This document shows, piece by piece, positions 5,804 through 12,561 of a stretch of 17,373 bases of DNA (position 1 is its first letter; every line of letters starts with the position of its first letter). The stretch spans positions 1 through 17,373 of the forward strand of contig CAMBYA010000010.1 in the NCBI GenBank assembly GCA_945872035.1. Direction: 5' to 3'. The position numbers and the translations under genes are program-made. This stretch comes from Rhizobium sp. Q54 (GTDB lineage Bacteria; Pseudomonadota; Alphaproteobacteria; SMXS01). A model generated the notes under the pieces. That model saw nothing but the letters and a program-made list of their open reading frames with translations, did no database searches and was not told the DNA's origin.

Positions 5804-6010
5804 TGCGGGAGAGACCGGTCCTTGCCGGCGCCGAAGAAGCAACCGCCCCGGAAACTTTCAGGCAGAAGGACCGCACGGGTACAGGCACTCTGGAAAGCAG
5901 ACGCATCGGTTCGCCGGTGCTGCTCACCGAAGGAGTAAGCCGGCCAGGCCCACGATTTACGGGCCGAAGCCGGGCAAATCTCTCAGGTTCCGAAGACAGA
6001 GGGGGCAGCC
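5804..6010 (+). ncRNA. Tandem glycine riboswitch (two aptamers)
   Basis: This leader has the hallmark segments of both aptamers. Aptamer 1 (about 5804-5900) shows GCGGGAGAGACC, GCCGAAGAAGCAA, CGGAAACTTTCAGGC and ACTCTGGAAAGC. Aptamer 2 (about 5915-6010) shows CACCGAAGGAGTAAGCC, GCAAATCTCTCAGGT and GAAGACAGAGGGGG, with a closing helix formed by GCTGC near 5920 and GGCAGC near 6004. Glycine riboswitches typically turn on gcv genes when glycine is abundant, which fits the operon directly downstream. The region between 6010 and the gcvT start holds a GGGCG/CGCCC hairpin (6022-6040) but no T run. Control is therefore more likely at translation start or Rho-dependent than by an intrinsic terminator. 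Confidence 0.93.
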
Positions 6011-6021
6011 TTCGTCCAGCC

Positions 6022-6040
6022 GGGCGCGGGTGGCACGCCC
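6022..6040 (+). promoter_or_regulatory. Hairpin between riboswitch and gcvT, possible expression platform
   Basis: GGGCG and CGCCC enclose a nine-base loop, about 17 bases before the gcvT start codon and just upstream of the AGGA ribosome site. It lacks a following T run. It could be the switching element linking aptamer 2 to ribosome access; that is inference. Confidence 0.3.
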
Positions 6041-6056
6041 ACATGTCAGGAACCCG

Positions 6057-7157
6057 ATGTCCGCTCCGGAAACGCTGCTCACCACCCCGCTACATGCCCT
6101 GCACCAGGAACTCGGCGCCGAGTTCGGCGGCTTTGCCGGCTATGACATGCCGATTCGCTACAAGGCCGGGATCATGGCCGAGCACCTGCACTGCCGCGCG
6201 TCGGCGGCGCTGTTCGACGTGTCGCACATGGGCCAGGTGCTGCTGAAGGGCCCGGGCGTCATCGAGGCGCTGGAGCGGCTGGTGCCCGGCGACATCGAGG
6301 CGCTGAAGGTGGGCCGCCAGCGCTACACCCTGTTCACCAACGCCCGCGGCGGCATCATGGACGATCTGATGGTCACCCGCCGCGAGACCGACCTGTTCGT
6401 GGTGGTGAACGCCGGCTGCAAGACCGACGACTTCGCCCATCTGAAGGCGCACATGCCGCCCGGCACCGTCGCCATGCTCGACGACCGGGCGCTGATCGCG
6501 CTGCAGGGGCCCAAGGCGATCGACGTCATCGGCCGGATGGATTCGGGCATCCGCACCGTGCCGTTCATGGGCGCGTGCGAGTTGACGCTCGGCGGCATCG
6601 CGTGCTGGGTCAGCCGCTCGGGCTATACCGGCGAGGACGGTGTCGAGATTTCGGTGCCGGCCGCGCAGGCCGAGGCGCTGGCGCGGCACCTGCTGGCCCA
6701 GCCCGAGGTGATGCCGGCCGGCCTGGGCGCGCGGGATTCGCTGCGGCTCGAGGCGGGCCTGTGCCTCTACGGCTCGGACATCGACCAGAACACCACGCCG
6801 GTCGAGGCCGGGCTCACCTGGACCATCGGCAAGCGGCGCAAGATGGAAGGCGGCTTCATCGGCGCCGAGCCGATCCTCGACCAGCTGTTCACCGGGCCGA
6901 GGAAGATCCGCGTCGGCATCAGGCCCGAGGGCAAGGCGCCGGCGCGGGCGCATACCCTGATCGTCGACGAGACCAGCAACGAGATCGGCGAGATCACCTC
7001 GGGCGGCTTCGGGCCGACCGTGGGCGGTCCCATCGCCATGGGCTATGTCACGCCCGATTACGCCAATGACGGCACGGCCATCGGCCTGGTCATTCGCGGC
7101 AAGCTGCATCCGGCGCGCATCGCGCCCTTACCCTTCGTTCCCAAAGGCTGGAAATAG
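6057..7157 (+). CDS. gcvT: Glycine cleavage system T protein (aminomethyltransferase)
   Basis: The 366-residue cytoplasmic enzyme takes the aminomethyl group from lipoylated H protein, releases ammonia and forms 5,10-methylene-tetrahydrofolate. Family segments appear in order: AEFGGFAGYDMPIRY (21-35), FDVSHMGQ (53-60), GGIMDDLMVT (98-107) with the catalytic-region Asp pair D102-D103, NAGCKTDD, ALQGP, SRSGYTGEDGVEIS, GLGARDSLRLEAGLCLYG and TPVEAGLTWTIG. The length is typical. ATG 6057 was chosen because MSAPETLLTTPLHALH matches the usual N-terminus and AGGA precedes it; the frame is open back to an ATG at 6030, inside the leader hairpin. It is the first gene of the riboswitch-controlled operon, and gcvH follows after 11 bases. 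Confidence 0.97.
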   Translation: MSAPETLLTTPLHALHQELGAEFGGFAGYDMPIRYKAGIMAEHLHCRASAALFDVSHMGQVLLKGPGVIEALERLVPGDIEALKVGRQRYTLFTNARGGIMDDLMVTRRETDLFVVVNAGCKTDDFAHLKAHMPPGTVAMLDDRALIALQGPKAIDVIGRMDSGIRTVPFMGACELTLGGIACWVSRSGYTGEDGVEISVPAAQAEALARHLLAQPEVMPAGLGARDSLRLEAGLCLYGSDIDQNTTPVEAGLTWTIGKRRKMEGGFIGAEPILDQLFTGPRKIRVGIRPEGKAPARAHTLIVDETSNEIGEITSGGFGPTVGGPIAMGYVTPDYANDGTAIGLVIRGKLHPARIAPLPFVPKGWK

Positions 7158-7168
7158 GAGCCGTATCC

Positions 7169-7546
7169 ATGAGCGACGTCCGCTACACCAAAGACCACGA
7201 ATGGATCCGGCTGGAAGGCGGGGTCGGCGTTGTCGGCATCACCGACTATGCCCAGAACGCGCTGGGCGACGTGGTCTTCGTCGAGGTGCCCGAGGCCGGC
7301 AAGGCGCTGACCGCGGGCGGCGAGGCCGGGGTGATCGAATCCGTCAAGGCCGCCAGCGAGATCTATTCGCCGGTCAGCGGCGAGGTGGTCGAGGGCAATG
7401 CGGGCCTCGACGGCGACCCGGCGCTGGTCAACACCTCGCCGACGGGCGACGGCTGGATCTTCAAGGTGAAGCTGGCCGATCCTTCCGAGGTCGAGAAACT
7501 GATGACCGAGGCCGAATATCAGGCGTTCGTGGACGGGCTCGACTGA
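7169..7546 (+). CDS. gcvH: Glycine cleavage system H protein (lipoyl carrier)
   Basis: The 125-residue protein carries the lipoyl arm that shuttles the aminomethyl group from P protein to T protein and is reoxidised by L protein. The lipoyl lysine is K60 in IESVKAASEIYSPVSGEV (56-73). Other family features are YTKDHEWI at 6-13, GITDYAQNALGDVVFVE at 23-39, NTSPTGDGWIFKVK near 88-101, and a C-terminal helix with MTEAEYQAFV. AGGAG lies 10 bases before the ATG. Its TGA stop is followed directly by the ATG of the small orf71 (TGAATG), suggesting translational coupling. It is complete and undamaged. Confidence 0.97.
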   Translation: MSDVRYTKDHEWIRLEGGVGVVGITDYAQNALGDVVFVEVPEAGKALTAGGEAGVIESVKAASEIYSPVSGEVVEGNAGLDGDPALVNTSPTGDGWIFKVKLADPSEVEKLMTEAEYQAFVDGLD

Positions 7547-7762
7547 ATGGGCTGGAACCGCTCCGACCGCATCGTCATCCACACGCCCCCGGCCGGCGAG
7601 CCCGCCGACTGGCGGACCCTGCGCCGTCCCATGCTGGACCTGTCCCGCCGGGTCTGGCGGCGCGAGGGCGGCTTCCGCTTCTCCGGCCCGTCCAGCACGC
7701 CCAACGGCACCGTGTCGGGCAATGCCCGCGTGCGCGCCTCCAGGAAGAAAAGGATCCACTGA
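7547..7762 (+). CDS. Small basic protein (71 residues) embedded in the gcv operon, unknown
   Basis: This frame fills the whole gap between gcvH and gcvPA. Its ATG directly follows the gcvH stop, and its TGA is directly followed by the gcvPA ATG (TGAATG at both ends). The product begins MGWNRSDRIVIHTPPAGEP and ends RVRASRKKRIH. It is strongly basic, with about sixteen Arg/Lys against five Asp/Glu, has no membrane segment and no Cys, and has Trp residues at 3, 22 and 37. Codon third positions are G/C-rich like the neighbours. I recognise no family. It could be an RNA- or protein-binding accessory of the glycine cleavage genes, or a spacer open by chance in GC-rich DNA. The even fit to both junctions favours a real, coupled gene. 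An AAGGA ribosome site for gcvPA lies inside its end. Confidence 0.6.
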   Translation: MGWNRSDRIVIHTPPAGEPADWRTLRRPMLDLSRRVWRREGGFRFSGPSSTPNGTVSGNARVRASRKKRIH

Positions 7763-9106
7763 ATGCGCTACCTGCCGCTGAGCGACGCCGACCGGCGCGA
7801 CATGCTGGCCAGCATGGGCGTCGGCGCCGTCGACGATCTGTTCCGCGATGTGCCGCAGGCGGCCCGGCTCGACGGCCCGCTCGACCTGCCGCGCCAACAG
7901 GGCGAGCTGGAAGTGCAGCGCCACATGGAGGCGCTCGCCGCCCGGAACGTCTCGGCCGGCAGCGTGCCGTTCTTCGTCGGGGCAGGGGCCTACCGGCATC
8001 ACGTGCCGGCCAGCGTCCAGCACCTGATGCAGCGCGGCGAGTTCCTCACCGCCTACACGCCCTACCAGCCCGAGATCAGCCAGGGCACCTTGCAGTACCT
8101 GTTCGAGTTCCAGACCCAGGTGGCGCGGCTCACCGGCATGGATGTGGCCAATGCTTCCATGTATGACGGCTCGACCGGCTGCGGCGAGGCGGTGCTGATG
8201 GCCCAGCGGGTCACCAAGCGCCGCAAGGTCATCCTGTCGGGCAACCTGCACCCGCACTATGCCGACGTGGTCGACACGGTGACCCGGTTCACGCCGGAGG
8301 AGGAGACCATCGTCCGCCGCGCCCCGGCGCCGCAGGGCGGCGAGGACCTGATCGGCCTGATCGACGAGGCGACCTCCTGCGTGGTCGTCCAGAACCCGGA
8401 TTTCTTCGGCCAGATCAATGATTTGACGGATCTTGCGGCGGCGGTGCATGAAGCCGGTGCGCTGCTGATCGTGGTGGTGACGGAGGCGGTCTCGCTGGGG
8501 GCGATCAAATCGCCGGGCGAGATGGGCGCCGACATCGTCGTCGGCGAGGGCCAGTCCATCGGCAACAGCCTGAACTTCGGCGGGCCGTATCTGGGCCTGT
8601 TCGCCACCCGCCAGAAATATGTCCGGCAGATGCCGGGGCGGCTGTGCGGCGAGACGGTGGATTCGGAGGGCCGGCGCGGCTTCGTGCTCACCCTGTCGAC
8701 CCGCGAGCAGCATATCCGCCGCGAGAAGGCGACGAGCAATATCTGCACCAATTCAGGGCTTTGCTCGCTGGCCTTCACGATCCACATGACGTTGCTGGGC
8801 GAGGAGGGGCTGCGCCGCCTGGCCCGGTTGAACCACGCCAAGGCGATCAAAACGGCAGACACGCTGGCGCGCGTCCCCGGTGTGGAGGTGCTGAACGAGA
8901 CTTTCTTCAATGAGTTCACCATCCGGGTGCCGCGCCCCGCCGCGCAGGTGGTCGAGCTGCTGGCCCAGCGCAAGGTGCTGGGCGGCGTGCCGGTGTCGCG
9001 CTTCCACGACGAGCTCGACGACCTGATCGTGCTCGCGGTCACCGAGACCAATACGGACGAGGACATCGCCGCGCTGGCCGCGGCGCTGACGGAGGTGCTG
9101 CAATGA
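7763..9106 (+). CDS. gcvPA: Glycine dehydrogenase (decarboxylating) subunit 1, P protein alpha part
   Basis: The 447-residue protein is the N-terminal half of the pyridoxal-phosphate P protein that decarboxylates glycine and loads the remaining aminomethyl group onto GcvH. Family segments visible are a start [32 protein letters not shown] (73-89), [20 protein letters not shown] (94-113), [13 protein letters not shown] (131-143), [28 protein letters not shown], and [20 protein letters not shown]. As in other two-subunit enzymes, this half does not carry the PLP-lysine. AAGGA lies before the ATG. The last codons overlap gcvPB by four bases (ATGA at 9103-9106), as expected for subunits made in equal amounts. 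The length is typical. Confidence 0.97.
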   Translation: MRYLPLSDADRRDMLASMGVGAVDDLFRDVPQAARLDGPLDLPRQQGELEVQRHMEALAARNVSAGSVPFFVGAGAYRHHVPASVQHLMQRGEFLTAYTPYQPEISQGTLQYLFEFQTQVARLTGMDVANASMYDGSTGCGEAVLMAQRVTKRRKVILSGNLHPHYADVVDTVTRFTPEEETIVRRAPAPQGGEDLIGLIDEATSCVVVQNPDFFGQINDLTDLAAAVHEAGALLIVVVTEAVSLGAIKSPGEMGADIVVGEGQSIGNSLNFGGPYLGLFATRQKYVRQMPGRLCGETVDSEGRRGFVLTLSTREQHIRREKATSNICTNSGLCSLAFTIHMTLLGEEGLRRLARLNHAKAIKTADTLARVPGVEVLNETFFNEFTIRVPRPAAQVVELLAQRKVLGGVPVSRFHDELDDLIVLAVTETNTDEDIAALAAALTEVLQ

Positions 9107-10650
9107 ACCGGCAGGGACGCCCGACCGGGCCTTCGGTCAGCACGGGAGAGACGGCCGGCGCCACCTGGACCGGCAACAGGGCGCTGGCGCTCGACGAGAA
9201 GCTGCTGTTCGAGCTGGACGGCTGGGGCCGCACCGGCGTCGACCTGCCGGAAGCGGAGCTGCAGGCCGACCGCCTCGGCGGGCTGAACCGCAACAAACCC
9301 ATCGGCTTGCCGGGTCTTTCCGAGCCGCAGGCGGTGCGCCACTACACCCGCCTGAGCCGGAAGAACTACGCCATCGACATGGGTCTGTTCCCGTTGGGCT
9401 CGTGCACCATGAAGCACAACCCGCGCCTCAACGAGAAGGTGGCGGGCCTTGCCGGTTTCGCCGACATCCATCCGCTGCAGCCGGTCTCGACCGTGCAGGG
9501 CGCGCTCGAGGTGATGGAGCAGCTTGCCTACTGGCTGACCACGCTCACCGGCATGCCCGGCGTGGCGTTGTCGCCCAAGGCCGGCGCCCATGGCGAACTA
9601 TGCGGCCTGATGGTGATCCGCGCAGCGCTGGAGGCGCGCGGCGACGCACGCAGCCGCATCCTCGTGCCCGAATCCGCCCATGGCACCAATCCGGCCACGG
9701 CGGCGCTGTGCGGCTATACGGTCGATTCCATCCCGGCGACGCCGGCCGGGCGGGTCGATGTCAACGCCATGGTCGCCAAGCTGGGTCCGGACGTCGCCGC
9801 GCTGATGCTGACCAACCCGAATACCTGCGGGCTGTTCGAGAGCGATATCATCGAGATAGCCGAGAAAGTTCATGCCGCGGGTGCGTTCTTCTACTGCGAC
9901 GGCGCCAACTTCAACGCCATCGTCGGCAAGGTGCGTCCGGGCGACCTGGGCATCGACGCCATGCACATCAACCTGCATAAGACCTTCTCGACGCCCCATG
10001 GCGGCGGCGGTCCCGGCGCCGGGCCGGTGGTGTTCTCGGAGGCGTTGATGCCGTTCATCCCGCCGGCCTATGTGGTGCGCGAGGGGCAGGAACTGCGCCT
10101 GGTCGAGGACGTGCCGCACGCCCAGGTGGGCCGCATGACCGCGTTCCACGGCCAGATGGGCATGTTCGTGCGCGCGCTCACCTACATGCTCAGCCACGGC
10201 GGCGACGGCCTGCGGCAGGTCGCCGAGGACGCGGTGCTCAACGCCAACTACATCCGCGAGAGCCTCAAGGATGTGATGACGCCGTCCTTCGACGGGCCGT
10301 GCATGCACGAGGCGCTGTTCGACGACCGGTTCCTCAAGGACACCGGTGTGTCCACCCTCGACTTCGCCAAGGCGCTGATCGACGAGGGCTATCACCCGAT
10401 GACTATGTATTTCCCGCTGGTGGTGCACGGCGCCATGCTGGTCGAGCCGACCGAGACCGAGAGCAAGGAAAGCCTCGACGACTTCATCGGCGCCATGCGC
10501 TCGCTGGCGCTGGCGGCGAAGGCGGGCGATACCGAGCGGTTCGCGGCGGCGCCAAGGTTCGCCCCGGTCGGCAGGCTGGACGAAACGCGGGCGGCGCGCA
10601 CGCCGATCCTGACCTGGCAGGAGCCGGAGCCCAAGGCTGCGGCGGAGTAG
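9103..10650 (+). CDS. gcvPB: Glycine dehydrogenase (decarboxylating) subunit 2, P protein beta part
   Basis: The 515-residue protein is the C-terminal, PLP-binding half of P protein. The PLP-lysine is K293 in [19 protein letters not shown] (289-307). Other signatures are GRTGVDLPE (42-50), [20 protein letters not shown] (89-108), SPKAGAHGE (157-165), [17 protein letters not shown] (189-205), [25 protein letters not shown], and [20 protein letters not shown] near the end. The start at 9103 overlaps the gcvPA stop. The final 25-30 residues ([13 protein letters not shown]) form a short Ala/Glu-rich tail. It is the last gene of the operon; a REP-like palindrome 25 bases downstream may end the transcript. 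The L protein (lipoamide dehydrogenase) is not in this window and is presumably shared with other complexes. Confidence 0.97.
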   Translation: MNRQGRPTGPSVSTGETAGATWTGNRALALDEKLLFELDGWGRTGVDLPEAELQADRLGGLNRNKPIGLPGLSEPQAVRHYTRLSRKNYAIDMGLFPLGSCTMKHNPRLNEKVAGLAGFADIHPLQPVSTVQGALEVMEQLAYWLTTLTGMPGVALSPKAGAHGELCGLMVIRAALEARGDARSRILVPESAHGTNPATAALCGYTVDSIPATPAGRVDVNAMVAKLGPDVAALMLTNPNTCGLFESDIIEIAEKVHAAGAFFYCDGANFNAIVGKVRPGDLGIDAMHINLHKTFSTPHGGGGPGAGPVVFSEALMPFIPPAYVVREGQELRLVEDVPHAQVGRMTAFHGQMGMFVRALTYMLSHGGDGLRQVAEDAVLNANYIRESLKDVMTPSFDGPCMHEALFDDRFLKDTGVSTLDFAKALIDEGYHPMTMYFPLVVHGAMLVEPTETESKESLDDFIGAMRSLALAAKAGDTERFAAAPRFAPVGRLDETRAARTPILTWQEPEPKAAAE

Positions 10651-10668
10651 GGGTATTAATGAAATGAG

Positions 10669-10704
10669 TTGTCATCCCCGCCAAGCGAAGCGCGAGCGGG
10701 GAAC
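10669..10704 (+). repeat. REP-like palindromic repeat, left copy
   Basis: TTGTCATCCCCGCC begins at 10669, and CCCCGC (10676-10681) pairs with GCGGGG (10696-10701). It is inverted relative to the copy at 11040-11067: the right copy read on the minus strand starts with the same 14 bases and shares GAGCGGGGA. The internal loop is longer here (AAGCGAAGCGC). It may also end the gcv transcript. Confidence 0.75.
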
Positions 10705-10725
10705 CATGTCGATGACGTCCACGCC

Positions 10726-11019
10726 CTAGAACCACTCGAGGAACAGGTCCTTCCAATAGGGATTGCCAGCCTCGATGGCCTCGATCTTCCAGGCACGATT
10801 CCAGCGCTTCAGCCGCTTCTCGCGGCGGATGGCCTCGGTGACGTCGCCGAACACTTCGTAGTAGACCAGCTTGTCGAGGCCGTGGGTCGCGGTGAAACCG
10901 GGGAGCATCTTGCTCTTGTGCTGGGCGATGCGTCTGGTGAGGTCTGATGTCACGCCGGTGTAAAGCGTGCCGCGCGTTTTGTTGGTGACAATATAGACGT
11001 AGTATTGTTTTTCGGACAT
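10726..11019 (-). CDS. GIY-YIG nuclease domain protein (small, UvrC-N-like fold)
   Basis: The 97-residue protein is one GIY-YIG domain. YYVYIVTN (6-13) and LYTGVTSDLTRRIAQHK (19-35) are the two signature strands (Y-V-Y and Y-T-G variants) with the catalytic-region Arg (R29/R30) and H34. Y53 and E67 in the helix EAIRREKRLKRW fit the remaining active-site positions, E67 being the likely metal ligand. Such short proteins are common in alphaproteobacteria and their biological role is unsettled; DNA nicking is the inferred chemistry. The ATG at 11019 has only a weak ribosome site. The gene stands alone between gcvPB and the acyltransferase gene, flanked on both sides by inverted REP-like palindromes. 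This hints at mobility or repeat processing. Confidence 0.93.
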   Translation of the reverse strand: MSEKQYYVYIVTNKTRGTLYTGVTSDLTRRIAQHKSKMLPGFTATHGLDKLVYYEVFGDVTEAIRREKRLKRWNRAWKIEAIEAGNPYWKDLFLEWF

Positions 11020-11039
11020 GGCGTGGCTGATATCGATAT

Positions 11040-11067
11040 GGGTCCCCGCTCAAGGCGGGGATGACAA
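11040..11067 (-). repeat. REP-like palindromic repeat, right copy
   Basis: Read on the minus strand it starts TTGTCATCCCCGCC, then TTGAGCGGGGACCC. CCCCGC (11044-11049) and GCGGGG (11055-11060) form a compact hairpin. It lies 20 bases upstream of the GIY-YIG start codon and mirrors the left copy. Confidence 0.75.
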
Positions 11068-11115
11068 TTAAATTAATAGATTACATACTTTTCTCTGAAA
11101 CTCTATCTCATCCCG

Positions 11116-11817
11116 CTAAAGCGCTCGGGACGCTTCCTTGGGCCGCATCACCACATGGCTGCGGCCGGTGCGCAATGTCATGAAATCGCTGAACTCGGCG
11201 GCGCAGGCGAGCGCGCTCCGGGGGCTGTCGAGCAGGGTCTGACTCGGCTGGGAGAACTCCAGCACGATGCGGCCGTCCTCACGCGGCTCGGACGACATGA
11301 ACAGCAGCGGGACGCGGTTGAGCTGCGCCCAGGAAAAGGCGTTGGGCGAAATCGCCATGGATGCCAGGCCGCTGGGCAGGCCCTGGGCGAGCGGGTCAAA
11401 GTCCACATAGCCGATCACCACCGCGCCGTCGCGCAGCCGCCGCGCGGCCTGGATCAGCACGTCGGGGCGGTCGGCGTCCAGCAGGTCGATGGGGCGCGAC
11501 GTGCCCCAGTTCCAGCCGGACACGTCGCGGGCGCCGCGTTCGCCCGATACGATGAACACGGGCTCGAGGCCCAGGTCGAGCAGCCCCTTGTGCGATGCCA
11601 GGGTGAGGCCGAAATGGCCGGTACAGACCAGCACGCCGCCATGCCTGCGATGCGCCTCGGTCAGCAGCCAGACGCCGCGCATTTCCATATGCAGCACAAA
11701 GTCCGGATCGATGCGGGTGAACACGCTCAGCATCCGGTTGAGCATGGAGCCGCGCCAGTCCTTGCGCAGACGCTTGCGGACACCGAGGCGATAAAGCGCA
11801 GACAGCATGGATAGCAC
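11116..11817 (-). CDS. LpxL-like lysophospholipid/lipid A acyltransferase, N-terminus possibly frameshifted
   Basis: The 233-residue frame begins at GTG 11817 or at the ATG 11808 three codons later. It resembles the LpxL/HtrB branch of acyltransferases, which transfer a fatty acyl chain to lipid A or a related lipid at the inner membrane. The family core is VLVCTGHFGLTLASHKGLLD (62-81). Classical LpxL has H-x4-E as GHFGNWE; here the position after GHFGLT is Leu, whereas H76-x4-D81 would fit H-x4-D. YRLGVRKRLRKDWRG near the N-terminus and a closing MRPKEASRAL are basic. The usual N-terminal membrane helix is absent from this frame but is encoded just upstream in another frame (11806-11924). 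It may therefore be a frameshifted gene, a sequencing error, or a shorter functional protein. Confidence 0.7.
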   Translation of the reverse strand: MLSMLSALYRLGVRKRLRKDWRGSMLNRMLSVFTRIDPDFVLHMEMRGVWLLTEAHRRHGGVLVCTGHFGLTLASHKGLLDLGLEPVFIVSGERGARDVSGWNWGTSRPIDLLDADRPDVLIQAARRLRDGAVVIGYVDFDPLAQGLPSGLASMAISPNAFSWAQLNRVPLLFMSSEPREDGRIVLEFSQPSQTLLDSPRSALACAAEFSDFMTLRTGRSHVVMRPKEASRAL

Positions 11818-11924
11818 GCGCGGATGGCCCGCCAGGCGGACAGCTGCACCCGCTCGCGCCGGCTAGAATACCAGATGATCGTCGCCAGCATGCCGAGCAG
11901 CTGGTTGGCAATGCCTCGCCACAT
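11806..11924 (-). other. Likely missing N-terminal segment of the acyltransferase, in a different frame
   Basis: ATG 11924, with GAGGGGG upstream, opens a frame reading MWRGIANQLLGMLATIIWYS then SRRERVQLSAWRAIRACYP. This is a membrane helix followed by a basic stretch, which is what LpxL-like proteins carry before the catalytic core. In its own frame it continues as non-family sequence to a stop at 11727. The main acyltransferase frame is offset by one base, and a single inserted base around 11808-11812 would fuse the two as CYP-MLSALYRLG. Confidence 0.55.
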
Positions 11925-11990
11925 CGCGGCCCCCTCATCCCCGAGCCTACCGAAGCAGGCAGGCCGGTGCAATGTCAGGCGGCGACGTGG

Positions 11991-12389
11991 CTATGCGAGT
12001 AGCTGCCAGGCGATCATGCCCATGCCGGCCGTGGCGACTCCCCAGAACACCGGGCGGATCCACGGCACGCCGAAGGCGTAGACCAGGGCGTGGACGATGC
12101 GGCCGCCCAGGAACAGCTGGCAGCCCAGCACGGTCCACTGGTTCGAGATGCCGGCCACGCCCGCCGCGAGCACCAGCGGGGTGAACAGCACCATGTTCTC
12201 GATCATGTTGGCGGCCAGCCGGCGCAGGCGCTTGTTGACCACGCCCGGCTCCGGCACGCTGTCGCGCGGGCCGGCCATCACCTTCAGGCCGTTGACCAGC
12301 ACCGACTGGGTCGCCGGCACCAGGATCAGTACGAAAGTCAGCAGCACGCTCCAGACCAGGAACTGCAGTTCGGCGCTCGTCTCAGTCAT
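11991..12389 (-). CDS. MAPEG-family membrane protein
   Basis: The 132-residue protein has four membrane helices at about 9-27, 60-79, 84-103 and 112-131, the layout of the MAPEG family (membrane-associated proteins in eicosanoid and glutathione metabolism). Family marks are RLAANMIENMVLF (57-69), where Asn and Glu lie in helix 2, and GGRIVHALVYAFGVPWIR (95-112) between helices 3 and 4. Eukaryotic and some bacterial members are glutathione transferases or isomerases; many bacterial ones are untested. There are two adjacent ATGs, at 12392 and 12389; 12389 gives better spacing from GGGGAGG. It is divergent from the carotenoid oxygenase gene across about 170 bases that hold two inverted repeats, so the two may share control. 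Confidence 0.9.
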   Translation of the reverse strand: MTETSAELQFLVWSVLLTFVLILVPATQSVLVNGLKVMAGPRDSVPEPGVVNKRLRRLAANMIENMVLFTPLVLAAGVAGISNQWTVLGCQLFLGGRIVHALVYAFGVPWIRPVFWGVATAGMGMIAWQLLA

Positions 12390-12411
12390 CATTCCCTCCC
12401 CAGGTGAAACC

Positions 12412-12429
12412 GGCGGGTAACATACCGCC
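12412..12429. promoter_or_regulatory. Inverted repeat in the divergent region, site 1
   Basis: GGCGGGTAACATACCGCC is an imperfect palindrome (GGCG-GTA and TAC-CGCC arms around ACA). It lies 23 bases upstream of the MAPEG start and shares the GGTA/TACC half-sites with site 2. Confidence 0.35.
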
Positions 12430-12485
12430 AATCGATCCCGCGCGATACGCGCTGGAATTTCCCCAGCAGTGCTGCTTTTCAATTG

Positions 12486-12499
12486 TTACCGGGAGGTAA
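12486..12499. promoter_or_regulatory. Inverted repeat in the divergent region, site 2
   Basis: TTACC and GGTAA are perfect arms around GGGA, 62 bases before the carotenoid oxygenase start. The shape resembles operators of TetR-family repressors; no regulator gene is nearby, so this is inference. Confidence 0.35.
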
Positions 12500-12561
12500 G
12501 ATCAGTAGCATGCGGGCTGGATTTTCCGGCCGCCAGGCCCATTCATTCGAGAGGTGCGAGC

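Noticed and set aside
7058..8713. 551-codon open frame on the minus strand
   Set aside because: It is a shadow of gcvT-gcvH-orf71-gcvPA. The product is low-complexity and spans several real gene junctions.
10669..11067. CRISPR-like array from repeated GTCATCCCCGCC
   Set aside because: There are only two copies, inverted relative to each other and separated by a gene; this is a REP-type palindrome, not a direct-repeat array.
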